A stretch of 64,000 bases of DNA from Pseudomonadota bacterium (GCA_021784115.1 JAJXTE010000002.1:1-64000); one strand, 5' to 3'; numbered from the stretch's first letter, positions 53,479 through 62,789 are shown. Made by a program: numbers and translations. The notes: generated by a model not told the origin, from the letters alone.

Positions 53479-53487
53479 TTATCCACA
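53479..53487 (+). promoter_or_regulatory. DnaA box (TTATCCACA)
   Basis: This exact match to the strong E. coli DnaA box lies 45 bases upstream of the dnaB start codon, after the rplI terminator. A weaker near-match (CTGTCCACG) is ten bases earlier. A single box in front of dnaB suggests DnaA control of helicase supply; it is not an origin by itself. Confidence 0.6.
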
Positions 53488-53531
53488 GCTTTTCCCTTGG
53501 TGGGCCCGAGGCCGAAGACTAGAATCCTGCC

Positions 53532-54923
53532 ATGGCCGCCATCCACTCCCTGACTGCAAATCCCGATCCCCAGCTGGCGCAAATGCGCCTGCCACCACAC
53601 TCGCTGGAAGCCGAGCAGGCGGTGCTGGGGGGCCTGCTCCTCGACAACAGCGCATGGGACCGCATTGGCGATGTCGTGTCGGAGAGCGATTTCTACCGCC
53701 AGGATCATCGCCAGATCCTGCGCGCCATCGTGCGGCAGATCGCCGAAAACCGCCCGGCCGACGCGGTGACGGTCGCCGAGGCGCTGCAATCGATGGGCCA
53801 ACTCGAAGGCGTCGGCGGACTGACCTACATCGTCGCGCTCGCGAGCAACACGCCCTCGGCCGCCAACATCCGCCGTTATGCCGAGATCGTGCGCGAGCGC
53901 TCGGTGATGCGGCGCCTCGCCGAGGTCGCGACCGGCATTGCCGACACTGCCTATTCGCCGGCCGGGCGCAGCGCCTCGCAGCTGCTCGACGAGGCGGAGG
54001 CCAAGGTGTTCGAGATTGCCGAATCCGGCAGCCGCGGGCAGGCTGGGTTCACCGAAATCAAGCCGTTGCTGAAGGAGGTGGTCGAGCGCATCGACGAGCT
54101 CTATCACCGCGACAACGATTCCGGCGTCACCGGCGTGCCGACCGGCTTTCACGACCTCGACCAGAAAACTTCGGGCCTGCAGCCGGGTGACCTCATCATC
54201 GTCGCCGGCCGGCCTTCCATGGGCAAGACCGCCTTCTCGATCAACATCGCCGAAAACGTCGCGCTCGACACCGGCCTCCCGGTGGCGGTGTTCTCGATGG
54301 AAATGGGCGGCACCCAGCTGGTGATGCGGATGATCGGCTCGGTCGGCAAGCTCGACCAGCACCGGCTGCGTACCGGCAAGCTGGGCGAGGACGACTGGCA
54401 GCGCCTCACCTATGCGCTCGGCAAGCTCAACGAGGCGCCGGTGTTCATCGACGAGTCGCCAGGCCTCAACGTGCTTGAACTGCGCGCGCGTGCACGCCGC
54501 CTGATGCGCCAGTGCGGCAAGCTCGGCCTCATCGTGATCGACTATTTGCAGCTGATGTCGGGCAGCGGCGGCGGCGAAAACCGTGCCACCGAGATTTCTG
54601 AAATCTCGCGTGCATTGAAGGGTCTGGCGAAAGAGCTGCACGTGCCGGTGATCGCGCTGTCGCAGCTGAACCGCAGCCTGGAGCAGCGCCCGAACAAGCG
54701 CCCGGTCATGTCCGACCTGCGCGAATCGGGTGCCATCGAGCAGGACGCCGACGTCATCCTGTTCATCTACCGTGACGAGGTCTACAACCCCGACACGCAG
54801 GACAAGGGCACCGCCGAAATCATCATCAGCAAGCAGCGTAACGGCCCGATCGGCACCGTGCGGCTGGCCTTCCTCGGCGAATACACGCGCTTCGAGACGC
54901 TGGCGCAGCCCGGTTCCTACTAA
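53532..54923 (+). CDS. dnaB: replicative DNA helicase DnaB
   Basis: A 463-residue hexameric helicase. The N-domain (MRLPPHSLEAEQAVLGGLLLDN) is followed by a RecA-like motor with Walker A GRPSMGKTAF, Walker B LIVIDYLQLM, and the arginine-finger region QLNRSLEQRPNKRPVMSDLRESGAIEQDADVI. No intein is present. The gene follows rplI, and alr comes next, a usual order. Confidence 0.97.
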   Translation: MAAIHSLTANPDPQLAQMRLPPHSLEAEQAVLGGLLLDNSAWDRIGDVVSESDFYRQDHRQILRAIVRQIAENRPADAVTVAEALQSMGQLEGVGGLTYIVALASNTPSAANIRRYAEIVRERSVMRRLAEVATGIADTAYSPAGRSASQLLDEAEAKVFEIAESGSRGQAGFTEIKPLLKEVVERIDELYHRDNDSGVTGVPTGFHDLDQKTSGLQPGDLIIVAGRPSMGKTAFSINIAENVALDTGLPVAVFSMEMGGTQLVMRMIGSVGKLDQHRLRTGKLGEDDWQRLTYALGKLNEAPVFIDESPGLNVLELRARARRLMRQCGKLGLIVIDYLQLMSGSGGGENRATEISEISRALKGLAKELHVPVIALSQLNRSLEQRPNKRPVMSDLRESGAIEQDADVILFIYRDEVYNPDTQDKGTAEIIISKQRNGPIGTVRLAFLGEYTRFETLAQPGSY

Positions 54924-55020
54924 ACCCTGATGAGGCCCACGTTCATCTGCCCCCGCCTGATTCCTGACCGCCGTGAAAAATTTTGTTCATCCGGGCGTAT
55001 GAAACACGGCGCCGCGCCTT

Positions 55021-55076
55021 ACCCGCAAGGAGCAGGCCGTGGTTGTAAAGCCGATAAATCGTCAACAACCACGCTC
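55021..55076. repeat. dispersed 56-nt stem-loop repeat, copy 2
   Basis: Matches the copy at 26384-26439 at 49 of 56 positions without gaps. The 9-bp stem CGTGGTTGT/ACAACCACG is perfect here; the inner stem GCCGA/TCGTC has one mismatch. It lies between dnaB and alr, about 100 bases after the dnaB stop. Confidence 0.75.
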
Positions 55077-55148
55077 TCTCAAGACTTTCCTCGCGACCCA
55101 TGTCCGGTGCGATCATCCGGCCAATTTGAGGAACCTCAGGGCTAGTCC

Positions 55149-56216
55149 ATGCGGCCCATCCAGGCGCGGATTTCAGTTGGTGCGATGGCGCATAACCTGC
55201 GCGTGGCGCGCAGCCACGCAGGTGCAGCGCGTGTGTTCGCGGTAGTCAAGGCCAACGCCTACGGCCACGGGTTGTCGCGTGCACGGCGCGCGCTGGCGGC
55301 GGCGGACGGCTTTGCCGTGCTCACATTGGAAGAAGCAGCCAATCTGCGGCAAATGGGTGTGGAACAGCCCATCCTGCTCCTCGAGGGGATCTTCGGCCCG
55401 GACGAAATCGCGGCCTGTGCCGAACTCGACCTTTGGCCGGTTTTGCACCATCACGTGCATCTCGACTGGCTGCAGCAGCAGCCGCCTGCGCGACCCATTC
55501 AGGTCTTTCTCAAATTCGACAGCGGCATGCACCGGCTGGGATTTCCGCTCGCCGACCATGCCGCCGCCGTTGCGCGGACGAAAAGTCTGGCCGGGGTGGC
55601 CGGCCTCACCTTGATGACCCACTTTGCCCAGGCGGACGAGGCTGCGGGGGTGGGTTGGCAATTGCAGCCCTTTCTGGAGCAGATGGCCCGCTATGGCCTG
55701 CCTTGGAGCAGCGCCAATTCGGCGGCGCTGCTGCGTTATCCGGATACCCTGGGCACGTGGGTGCGGCCGGGACTGATGCTGTATGGCGCTTCGCCGTTTG
55801 CCGACGTCTCAGCCGAGCAACTGGGGCTGCGGCCGGTGATGACCCTGCAATCTGAAATCATCAGCGTGCAGATCCTGCAGGCGGGCGAAGGGGTGGGATA
55901 TGGTCAACTGTTTCGCGCCGAACGCACGATGCGGGTGGGGGTGGTGGCTTGCGGCTATGCGGACGGCTATCCGCGCCATGCGCTGACCGGCACGCCGGTC
56001 CTGGTCAACGGACGCGCGAGCCGGACCCTGGGGCGCGTGTCGATGGACATGCTGTGCGTGGACCTGAGCGAATGCCCGGATGCGGGGGTGGGGAGCCGGG
56101 TCGTGCTGTGGGGCGAGGGCTTGCCGGTGGACACGGTGGCCACCGCCGCAGGCACCAGCAGTTATGAACTGCTGTGCGCGCTGGCCCCCCGGGTACCGAT
56201 TGAGGAAGCCGACTAG
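55149..56216 (+). CDS. alr: alanine racemase
   Basis: A 355-residue PLP enzyme (L-Ala to D-Ala for peptidoglycan). The PLP lysine is in VFAVVKANAYGHG at about residue 35, the catalytic Tyr is in the CGYADGYPR region (about 255), and RVSMDMLCVDLS follows. Length and motifs are complete. Convergent with the DsrC-like gene, whose stop lies three bases beyond the alr stop. Confidence 0.95.
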   Translation: MRPIQARISVGAMAHNLRVARSHAGAARVFAVVKANAYGHGLSRARRALAAADGFAVLTLEEAANLRQMGVEQPILLLEGIFGPDEIAACAELDLWPVLHHHVHLDWLQQQPPARPIQVFLKFDSGMHRLGFPLADHAAAVARTKSLAGVAGLTLMTHFAQADEAAGVGWQLQPFLEQMARYGLPWSSANSAALLRYPDTLGTWVRPGLMLYGASPFADVSAEQLGLRPVMTLQSEIISVQILQAGEGVGYGQLFRAERTMRVGVVACGYADGYPRHALTGTPVLVNGRASRTLGRVSMDMLCVDLSECPDAGVGSRVVLWGEGLPVDTVATAAGTSSYELLCALAPRVPIEEAD

Positions 56217-56219
56217 GGT

Positions 56220-56582
56220 CTAGTGTGTCGTGCCGAACGAGGGGTCGCGTGTTCCCGGAGGGGTCGGCAGTCCGGCATAGTGGCTGGCTTGGGCGATCGG
56301 CCCCTGCGGGAACAGGTTGTAGAGAAACTTGTGTCCCCCCAGCCCCGCAAATTGCTCTTCGAGCGCGTGCATCAGCATGCGTGCGTTGATGGTGCCGCCG
56401 TGATCTGCGTAGCAGTCTCGCAGGTAGCGAATGATGGCGAGATGGTCGTCCGTCAACTCCAGTCCGTCCTGCCTCGCCATCTCGATGGCCTGTTCCTCCG
56501 TCCAGGGTTCCAGTTCGATGAGGTTGCCGCGCAGCGTGGGGTCCGCGTGTTCCTGTTCCACGAGCTTGTTGATGTCCAGCAT
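56220..56582 (-). CDS. second TusE/DsrC-superfamily protein without the catalytic cysteines
   Basis: A 120-residue protein: ELEPWTEEQAIEMARQDGLELTDDHLAIIRYLRDCYADHG, then MLMHALEEQF and the C-terminal KFLYNLFPQGPIAQASHYAGLPTPPGTRDPSFGTTH. DsrC has Cys in the PAKQAC position and at the penultimate residue; here those positions are Ser and Thr, so no persulfide can form. The ATG is preceded by AAGGAGATCATC. It is closer in its helix-turn-helix part to DsrC than the 24.6-kb copy. A regulatory or binding role, as proposed for RspA, is inference. Confidence 0.85.
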   Translation of the reverse strand: MLDINKLVEQEHADPTLRGNLIELEPWTEEQAIEMARQDGLELTDDHLAIIRYLRDCYADHGGTINARMLMHALEEQFAGLGGHKFLYNLFPQGPIAQASHYAGLPTPPGTRDPSFGTTH

Positions 56583-56709
56583 GATGATCTCCTTGGGTCT
56601 GACGCTTGTTGTTTTATAGGACGCATACGCGTAAATCCAAGGCACGCCGTCCCCCTCTGCGACGGCGATGAAGCGGGGTGGCCGTTCAAACCCTTGGGGC
56701 GCCACGCGA

Positions 56710-57024
56710 TCAAGGCGATGCACGCGAGTGCTCCTGGCCGACGTCCCTCCAGGCAGGGCGGAAACACTCCAGGTGCCGTTCACCCTGGATGAAACCCATG
56801 CAGCCGAAGCGGAGCACGGCTGCATCCAGGGCCGCCGTAAACCCGGCAAAATCGGCAATGTCCTCGTAAACCTCCATCCATACGGCCGCGTCGTCGCAGC
56901 GGTTCAGCCGCCTTGGCTGCCGGGCGCAATGCTCTGCCATCACCCCGAGCAGGGCATCGATCCTGTCGGCGGCCGTCGCTTCCTGGGCCGGGTCGATGCG
57001 GTAATAGAGGTACGCGTGTTTCAC
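56710..57024 (-). CDS. DUF4936 family protein
   Basis: A 104-residue protein (MKHAYLYYRIDPAQEATAADRIDALLGVMAEHCARQPRRL, then VWMEVYEDIADFAGFTAALDAAV, ending in an acidic and polar tail) of the DUF4936 family, a small ferredoxin-like alpha/beta fold seen in betaproteobacteria next to ygfZ, as here: its start codon abuts the ygfZ stop. The function is not known. Confidence 0.85.
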   Translation of the reverse strand: MKHAYLYYRIDPAQEATAADRIDALLGVMAEHCARQPRRLNRCDDAAVWMEVYEDIADFAGFTAALDAAVLRFGCMGFIQGERHLECFRPAWRDVGQEHSRASP

Positions 57025-58053
57025 CTAGTCGGGCAGCGCGTAAGGCAAGGGCTTCAGGGCCAGCGCGGCGCCGTCGGCGGCTTTCAGGTGCAGGGTCTGC
57101 GTGGCCGCGCTCTCGACCTGGGCCACGGCCAGCACATCGAAGCCGCCAGTGGGGGCCGGGGCTGCATTGACCACGGTGCCTGTGGCCTGGCCTTCGATGT
57201 CGGCGCTGTACAAGCTGTCGCCCGGGGCCGCTTCGGCGTCCACGTGCGCAAGGAACATGCGGCGCTTGAGCTTCCCCAGATACTGGCTGCGCGCAACGAT
57301 TTCCTGGCCCGGGTAGCAACCTTTCTGGAAGCTGACCCCCCCAATCGCCTCGAGATTGACCATCTGCGGTACGAACTGCTCCTGGGTGGCAGCGACGATC
57401 ATGGGAATGCCGGCATTGAGCCGCAGCCAGTCCCATACGGGGGCACCCACCGGCGTGGCCGATTGGCGCAGCGCCTGCCACACGGCCGCAGCGCGCTCGG
57501 GTGCGACCGACAGGACGAACTTGTCGGCGCCGACGCGAATCACCTGGCCGGTCTCGCTGGCCGCCGAGCGCATCGCGGCGTCCGGCACGGCACCCATTGC
57601 CGCGCGCACGGCCGTTTCAGCCTGCGGGCCAGCCACCACCAGCCGCACGGTTTCATCGCTGGCGTCACGGCCCTGCACCCTGGCGCGCAGGATGAACATG
57701 GACAGGCGCTTCAGCACGCCGGGCAGGATGTCGCCCGACAATTGCAGGCAATAATCCTCGCCCTGTCGCCACATCAGGAAATTGCCGAGCAGCCGCCCTT
57801 TGGGGCTGCAATAGCCGTTCCACTGCACGCTGTCGGCGTGCAGGCTGCGCACGTCGTTGGTCAGCTGGCCCTGCAAAAACGTGGCCGTGTCGTCGCCACG
57901 GAATGCGATCACGCCGAGTTGCGACAAATCCGCCACAATGGTGCCGGTTGCCCCGGCGGCGCGTTCGGCCGCCGGATCGCCATAGTGCAGCACGGTGCTG
58001 CCTTCGATGGTCGCGCCTTGGGATTGCAGAAGGGTTTTCCAGGAATCGATCAC
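57025..58053 (-). CDS. ygfZ: folate-binding tRNA-modifying GTPase-like protein YgfZ
   Basis: A 342-residue protein of the glycine-cleavage T-protein (GcvT) fold. The family-specific KGCYPGQEIVARSQYLGKLKRRM (Cys in CYPGQE), FLQGQLTNDV and CSPKGRLLGNFLMW are present. YgfZ uses folate and helps build or repair particular Fe-S enzymes such as MiaB. First gene (with DUF4936) of a minus-strand pair; the divergent ygfX starts 52 bases away. Confidence 0.93.
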   Translation of the reverse strand: MIDSWKTLLQSQGATIEGSTVLHYGDPAAERAAGATGTIVADLSQLGVIAFRGDDTATFLQGQLTNDVRSLHADSVQWNGYCSPKGRLLGNFLMWRQGEDYCLQLSGDILPGVLKRLSMFILRARVQGRDASDETVRLVVAGPQAETAVRAAMGAVPDAAMRSAASETGQVIRVGADKFVLSVAPERAAAVWQALRQSATPVGAPVWDWLRLNAGIPMIVAATQEQFVPQMVNLEAIGGVSFQKGCYPGQEIVARSQYLGKLKRRMFLAHVDAEAAPGDSLYSADIEGQATGTVVNAAPAPTGGFDVLAVAQVESAATQTLHLKAADGAALALKPLPYALPD

Positions 58054-58105
58054 GGTGCGTTCCAGTCAGAGAGGGATGTGATGAAGGCCAAAAGTGTACA
58101 CGCGG

Positions 58106-58537
58106 ATGCGTGAGATTGAACTCAAACCCTCACGCAGCCTGGGGCTGTTGCTGCTGGGCGGCGCAGCGCTGGCGCTGGTCGCCATTCATCTTGCGGACGT
58201 GGCGGTCGCAGTCTCGCTTGTGCTGGCGGTTGCAGTGACCGGCCTCGCCGCATGGGGCTGGCGGCGGGCGTGCCCGGTGGCACGCCTGCGCATTGCGGCA
58301 GACGGCCGTTTGCAATGCCTGGATGACACGGCTGAGTGGTGCGATGCCGAGGTGCTGGGCGACGGGTTTGTTTCGACCGTGTTGATCGTGTTGCGCTACC
58401 GCACGCCAGGCGCGCGCGCCCGCACGCTGACGCTGCTGCCAGACAGTGCGGATGCCGACGATTTGCGCCGGCTCAGGGTGTTGCTTCGCTGGGCACGCCG
58501 CACACGCTCGGACACAGGGTTCCCGGACGCGGGTTGA
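58106..58537 (+). CDS. ygfX: YgfX-like membrane protein
   Basis: A 143-residue protein with two N-terminal transmembrane helices ([39 protein letters not shown]) after a short basic start ([10 protein letters not shown]), then a small beta-rich C-domain ending in a basic helix ([13 protein letters not shown]). It fits the YgfX/CptA-like family encoded beside nadB in betaproteobacteria. In E. coli CptA was reported as the toxin partner of CptB, which is not adjacent here. The 3' end overlaps nadB by 65 bases on the other strand. Confidence 0.8.
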   Translation: MREIELKPSRSLGLLLLGGAALALVAIHLADVAVAVSLVLAVAVTGLAAWGWRRACPVARLRIAADGRLQCLDDTAEWCDAEVLGDGFVSTVLIVLRYRTPGARARTLTLLPDSADADDLRRLRVLLRWARRTRSDTGFPDAG

Positions 58538-60098
58538 GCACGGTGTTGCCGGCGATCGGCAGGGTCTCGGGATAGTCGCGGCTGAAATGCAGGCCCCGGC
58601 TTTCCTGTCGCAACTGGGCCGAGCGGATGATGAGGTCGGCGCTTTGCACCAGGTTGCGCAATTCGATCAGGTCGTTGCTGACGCGGAAATTCCGGTAGAA
58701 CTCGTCGATTTCGGCGCGCAGCAGGCGGATGCGGTGCGATGCGCGCGCGAGCCGCTTGTTGGTGCGCACGATGCCGACATAGTCCCACATGAAGCGCCGC
58801 AGCTCGTCCCAGTTGTGGGAGATTACAACTTCCTCGTCGGGATCGGTGACGCGCGACGCGTCCCACGGCGGCAGGCTGAGCGCGGGGGCGGGCGGCGTGG
58901 CCAGAATGTCTGCAGCGGCGGCGTGGCCGAACACCAGGCACTCGAGCAGCGAATTCGACGCCAGCCGGTTGGCCCCGTGCAGCCCGGTGAAGGTGACTTC
59001 GCCCACCGCATGCAGGTTGCACAGGTCGGTGCGCGCGTGGATGTCGGTGACGACGCCGCCGCAGGTGTAGTGCGCGGCGGGCACCACCGGGATCGGCTGA
59101 CGCGTGATGTCGATGCCGAGTTCGAGGCAACGGCGGTAGATCGTCGGGAAATGCTCGCGGACGAAGTCGGCCGGCTTGTGGCTGATGTCGAGGTAGACGC
59201 AGTCAATGCCGCGTTTTTTCATCTCGAAGTCGATCGCGCGCGCCACGATATCGCGTGGCGCGAGCTCGGCGCGCTCGTCGTGCAGGTGCATGAAGCGACT
59301 GCCGTCGGGCAGCAGCAGATGGCCCCCTTCGCCGCGCACCGCTTCGGAAATCAGGAAGGACTTGGCGTGCGGGTGATACAGGCAGGTCGGGTGGAACTGC
59401 ACAAATTCCAGATTGGCCACCCGGCAGCCGGCGCGCCAGGCCATCGCGATCCCGTCGCCGGTCGAGGTGTCCGGGTTGGTCGTGTAGAGGTAGACCTTGC
59501 CGGCGCCGCCGGTGGCGAGCACGGTGTGGCCGGCGGCGAAGGTCTCGACCTCGCCGGTGCCCTTGTTCAGCGCGTAGGCACCGTGGATCTGCCGTTCCTG
59601 GCCGCCGGCGCGCTTGCCGGTGATGAGGTCGATGGCGACGTGCTGCTCGAACGTCTCGATATTGGGGTGCGCGCGCACGCGGTCGAGCAGGCTGACCTGC
59701 ACCGCATGGCCGGTGGCGTCGGCCGCGTGCACCACGCGGCGCCTGGAGTGGCCGCCCTCGCGCGCCAGATGCAGGCCGCCGGGCGCCTGCGGATCGGGGG
59801 TAAAGGCGACCCCGTTGGCGGTCAGCCAGGCGATCATCTCGCGCGCCTGGCTGGCCACCAGCTGGGTAACGGCCTCGTCGCACAGGCCGGCGCCGGCAAC
59901 CAGGGTGTCGTGCACGTGCGCCTCGACTGAGTCGCCGCTGTCCACCGCTGCCGCGATCCCGCCCTGGGCCCAGTCGCTGGCGCCGTCGGTCATCTGCCGC
60001 TTGGTGACAATGGCGACGCGGCGCTGGTCGGCAAGCTTGAGCGCAGTGGTCAGCGCTGCGAGGCCGCTGCCGAGGATGAGGACGTCGTGTCTGTGCAT
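58473..60098 (-). CDS. nadB: L-aspartate oxidase
   Basis: A 541-residue FAD enzyme that oxidises L-aspartate to iminoaspartate, the first step of NAD synthesis. FAD loop [46 protein letters not shown] and the C-terminal flavoprotein helical domain are seen. The last about 20 residues ([20 protein letters not shown]) lie inside the 3' end of the convergent ygfX. Confidence 0.96.
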   Translation of the reverse strand: MHRHDVLILGSGLAALTTALKLADQRRVAIVTKRQMTDGASDWAQGGIAAAVDSGDSVEAHVHDTLVAGAGLCDEAVTQLVASQAREMIAWLTANGVAFTPDPQAPGGLHLAREGGHSRRRVVHAADATGHAVQVSLLDRVRAHPNIETFEQHVAIDLITGKRAGGQERQIHGAYALNKGTGEVETFAAGHTVLATGGAGKVYLYTTNPDTSTGDGIAMAWRAGCRVANLEFVQFHPTCLYHPHAKSFLISEAVRGEGGHLLLPDGSRFMHLHDERAELAPRDIVARAIDFEMKKRGIDCVYLDISHKPADFVREHFPTIYRRCLELGIDITRQPIPVVPAAHYTCGGVVTDIHARTDLCNLHAVGEVTFTGLHGANRLASNSLLECLVFGHAAAADILATPPAPALSLPPWDASRVTDPDEEVVISHNWDELRRFMWDYVGIVRTNKRLARASHRIRLLRAEIDEFYRNFRVSNDLIELRNLVQSADLIIRSAQLRQESRGLHFSRDYPETLPIAGNTVLNPRPGTLCPSVCGVPSEATP

Positions 60099-60154
60099 GG
60101 TGGTTGGGCGATGATAGCAGGCTTGGGTCGTGCCAGAATAACCCTGTTCGCGGT

Positions 60155-60181
60155 GAACTTTTCCGGTCCGATCCGCTCACA
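60155..60181 (+). promoter_or_regulatory. sigma-E-type promoter candidate upstream of rpoE
   Basis: GAACTT and TCACA are separated by 16 bases (consensus GGAACTT-N16-TCNRA). It lies about 60 bases upstream of the rpoE start, in the position expected for sigma-E autoregulation. A separate TATACT at 60204 may be a sigma-70 -10. Confidence 0.55.
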
Positions 60182-60239
60182 GGTACCGGAAGGTGCGGTC
60201 ACGTATACTTTCAACACAAACAAAAAGCAGCAGGGAGAT

Positions 60240-60836
60240 ATGTCGGACCGCGAACTGGATCAGGTGCTGGTCGAACGCGCCCAGCAGGGTGACAAGCGCG
60301 CATTCGAGTTGTTGGTGAACAAATATCACCGCAAGCTCGGGCGGCTGCTGTCGCGCATGGTGCGGGATTCAGCAGAGGTGGAAGATATTACGCAGGAAGC
60401 CTTTATCAAGGCCTATCGCGCGCTGCCCGGATTCCGTGGCGAAAGCGCCTTCTACACCTGGCTGTATCGCATCGCCGTGAACACCGCCAAGAACTATCTG
60501 GTGGCGCACAAGCGCATGCCGGTGGCGAGCGATGTGCTGGCTGAAGACGCGGAGAACTACGAGGACGGCGACCTGTTGCGCGATATTGCGACGCCGGAAG
60601 CGGAACTCCAGACCAAACAGATCGCCAAAGCAGTCAATGAGGCGGTCGATGCGCTGCCCGAGGAATTGAGGACGGCCATCACGCTGCGTGAGATCGAAGG
60701 CATGAGCTACGAGGAAATCGCACAGATGATGGACTGCCCGATCGGCACCGTGCGGTCGCGGATTTTCCGAGCGCGCGAGGCCATTGCTGAAAAAATACGC
60801 CCAATGCTGGGCACCAGTCAGGACAAAAGGTGGTAA
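60240..60836 (+). CDS. rpoE: RNA polymerase sigma-E factor (RpoE/AlgU)
   Basis: A 198-residue ECF sigma factor. Region 2 ([43 protein letters not shown]) and region 4 ([29 protein letters not shown]) are complete. RpoE drives the envelope stress regulon. The start ATG follows CAGGGAGAT; the track start at 60087 is upstream of the promoter. Heads the operon rpoE-rseA-rseB-rseC-mucD. Confidence 0.96.
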   Translation: MSDRELDQVLVERAQQGDKRAFELLVNKYHRKLGRLLSRMVRDSAEVEDITQEAFIKAYRALPGFRGESAFYTWLYRIAVNTAKNYLVAHKRMPVASDVLAEDAENYEDGDLLRDIATPEAELQTKQIAKAVNEAVDALPEELRTAITLREIEGMSYEEIAQMMDCPIGTVRSRIFRAREAIAEKIRPMLGTSQDKRW

Positions 60837-60838
60837 CC

Positions 60839-61384
60839 ATGTCAGCTCTTCTTAAACCCAAGACCCTTCCCCAGTCTGAGGAGGCCGACGACCACTGGCG
60901 GCTGATGCTGTCCGCTGCGCTCGACAGCGAAACGGCGCGCGCCGAAACGGAGGCCTGCGTCACCGCCCTGAAGCATGATGGAGATTTGCGACGGAACTGG
61001 TCGGAATACCACCTGATCGGCGACCTCATGCGCGGCATGGAACCGGCCGGGGACGACTTCATGGACCGTTTTTCCGCGCGGCTGGGAAACGAGCCGACCG
61101 TGCTTGCGCCGCGCCGGAGCGTGTGGCCCCAGCGCGTTGCCGTGGCCTCGTTCGCGTCGCTCGCGGTATGGGGCGCGATTACGCTCACCGGGCTGATGTC
61201 GGATGAGCCTGCCACGCTGCCCATGTCAGCCGCACCGGGCTTTCAGCAAGCTTCGCTGTCTTCGGCTCCGTCGCGCGACGACGCCCGGTTTGCCCCCTAT
61301 CTGGTGGCGCACCAGGAATTCGCCCCGATGGCGGTGGCGTCTCCCTATCAGCCGGCGGTGGCCGTTGTGGTGGAGCCGCGCTGA
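60839..61384 (+). CDS. rseA: anti-sigma-E factor RseA
   Basis: A 181-residue inner-membrane protein. The N-terminal cytoplasmic domain ([50 protein letters not shown]) binds sigma-E, one transmembrane helix (about residues 100-118) follows, then a periplasmic tail for RseB and DegS-like cleavage. Three bases after rpoE; a GTG at 60830 could also start it. Confidence 0.92.
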   Translation: MSALLKPKTLPQSEEADDHWRLMLSAALDSETARAETEACVTALKHDGDLRRNWSEYHLIGDLMRGMEPAGDDFMDRFSARLGNEPTVLAPRRSVWPQRVAVASFASLAVWGAITLTGLMSDEPATLPMSAAPGFQQASLSSAPSRDDARFAPYLVAHQEFAPMAVASPYQPAVAVVVEPR

Positions 61385-62340
61385 TGCGGGCGCAGGCTGT
61401 CTGGCGACAGGGCTGGCTGATTGCGGGGTTTACGGGACTGGCGTTGTTGTCCGGGGTGGTGCGTGCCGATGCCGCGGTTGATTGGCTAAACCGTGCTGCA
61501 ACTGCAGCCAGACAGCAGAATTACAGCGGCATCTATGTCTATCACCATGGCGAGCATGTCGAGGTGCTGCGAGTGCTGCACCGCGCCGATGCAAGCGGCG
61601 AACTGGAAAAAGTCGACGTCATGGACGGCACGTCACGCCAGTTCCTGCGCATCAATAACGACGTGTACTGCCATTTGCCGGACGGCAAGCACGTACAGCT
61701 GGAGCGCAACGCGCTGCGCCGTTTCTTCCCGGCCTTGCTGCCTGCACAGCCGGGCAGCCTGCTCGATTTCTACGAGGCGAAGCTGGGCGGAACCGAACGC
61801 GTTGCCGGCCGCGCCTGCCAGGTGGTGGCGCTGGAACCGCGCGATGGCTATCGCTACGCCTACAATTTCTGGCTGGACACGCGCACGGGCCTGCCCCTCA
61901 AGGCGCGCGTCGTCAACGAGAATGGGACCGTGATCTCGATGCTCGTTTTTTCAGAAATCCAGATCGGCAAGGCACCCGACCTCCAACTGTTTCGCAACGA
62001 CATGACAGGAAAAGTCGTCCAGAAAGCCCGTCTCGACAAACCCCCCGCAAGTACCTGGAACGTGACGCCCCCGCCTGGATACCAGCAGGTGCAGGAGGTG
62101 ATGCGTTCGCTGCCGGGCAAACGGGCGCCCGTTACCCATCTGGTATTTTCGGACGGGCTCTCCGTGTTGTCGATGTTCGTCGAGCCGGTGGACCCGCAGG
62201 TCCAAAGTCTGCACGGCCTGTCGGCCGAAGGCGCGATGGGCATCTATGCCCGCGAGGTTGACGGCTACATCGTGACGACGCTGGGCGAGGTGCCGAACAT
62301 GGCGCTCATCGAAACCGGAAACTCGGCGGCAAGGAAATAG
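61384..62340 (+). CDS. rseB: sigma-E regulatory protein RseB (MucB)
   Basis: A 318-residue exported protein (signal ending VVRADA). It has two lipoprotein-LolB/A-like domains (YSGIYVYHHGEHVEVLRVLHR, then YNFWLDTRTGLPLKARVVNENG, and the second domain from about residue 210). RseB senses LPS or mislocalised lipoproteins and protects RseA from proteolysis. Starts with TGATG over the rseA stop. Confidence 0.94.
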   Translation: MRAQAVWRQGWLIAGFTGLALLSGVVRADAAVDWLNRAATAARQQNYSGIYVYHHGEHVEVLRVLHRADASGELEKVDVMDGTSRQFLRINNDVYCHLPDGKHVQLERNALRRFFPALLPAQPGSLLDFYEAKLGGTERVAGRACQVVALEPRDGYRYAYNFWLDTRTGLPLKARVVNENGTVISMLVFSEIQIGKAPDLQLFRNDMTGKVVQKARLDKPPASTWNVTPPPGYQQVQEVMRSLPGKRAPVTHLVFSDGLSVLSMFVEPVDPQVQSLHGLSAEGAMGIYAREVDGYIVTTLGEVPNMALIETGNSAARK

Positions 62341-62348
62341 ATACGGGC

Positions 62349-62789
62349 ATGCTGGAACAGACGGCCGAGGTCACCAAAACTGCATCAGACGGCGTCTGGG
62401 TGCGGGCGGTCGAGCCGTCGGGCTGCGGCACATGCGGCGGGCAGGGCTGCTCGTCGCGCCGCATTGCCGAACTGTTCCAGCGCAAGCCCCGACAATTTCT
62501 GGTCGACTGCGACCTGGCCCTGGCACCGGGAGATCGCGTGGTGGTCGGGATTGCCGATGGCAGCGTGCTCAAAAGCGCATTGCGTGTCTATGGCCTGCCG
62601 CTGGGCCTGATGCTGGGTGGCGCGTTGCTGGCGCAGGCCAGCCAGCCCGGCGACGGCTCTGCGCTCGTCGGCATGCTGATCGGCGGGCTGGCGGGCTGGT
62701 TGGCCGCGCGAGGCGGGCGGCCGCCGCGCCCCGTGGTGCTCAGACGCGAAGACACAATCCTGTTTCAAGTGATGAAAGGACAGCCATGA
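62349..62789 (+). CDS. rseC: SoxR-reducing/sigma-E regulator RseC (MucC)
   Basis: A 146-residue inner-membrane protein with the RseC Cys-rich motif CGTCGGQGCSS near residue 26 and two transmembrane helices (about residues 75-115: LMLGGALLAQ...LVGMLIGGLAGWLAARGG). RseC/MucC affects sigma-E activity, and in E. coli, with RsxABCDGE, the reduction state of SoxR. Nine bases after rseB. Confidence 0.92.
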   Translation: MLEQTAEVTKTASDGVWVRAVEPSGCGTCGGQGCSSRRIAELFQRKPRQFLVDCDLALAPGDRVVVGIADGSVLKSALRVYGLPLGLMLGGALLAQASQPGDGSALVGMLIGGLAGWLAARGGRPPRPVVLRREDTILFQVMKGQP

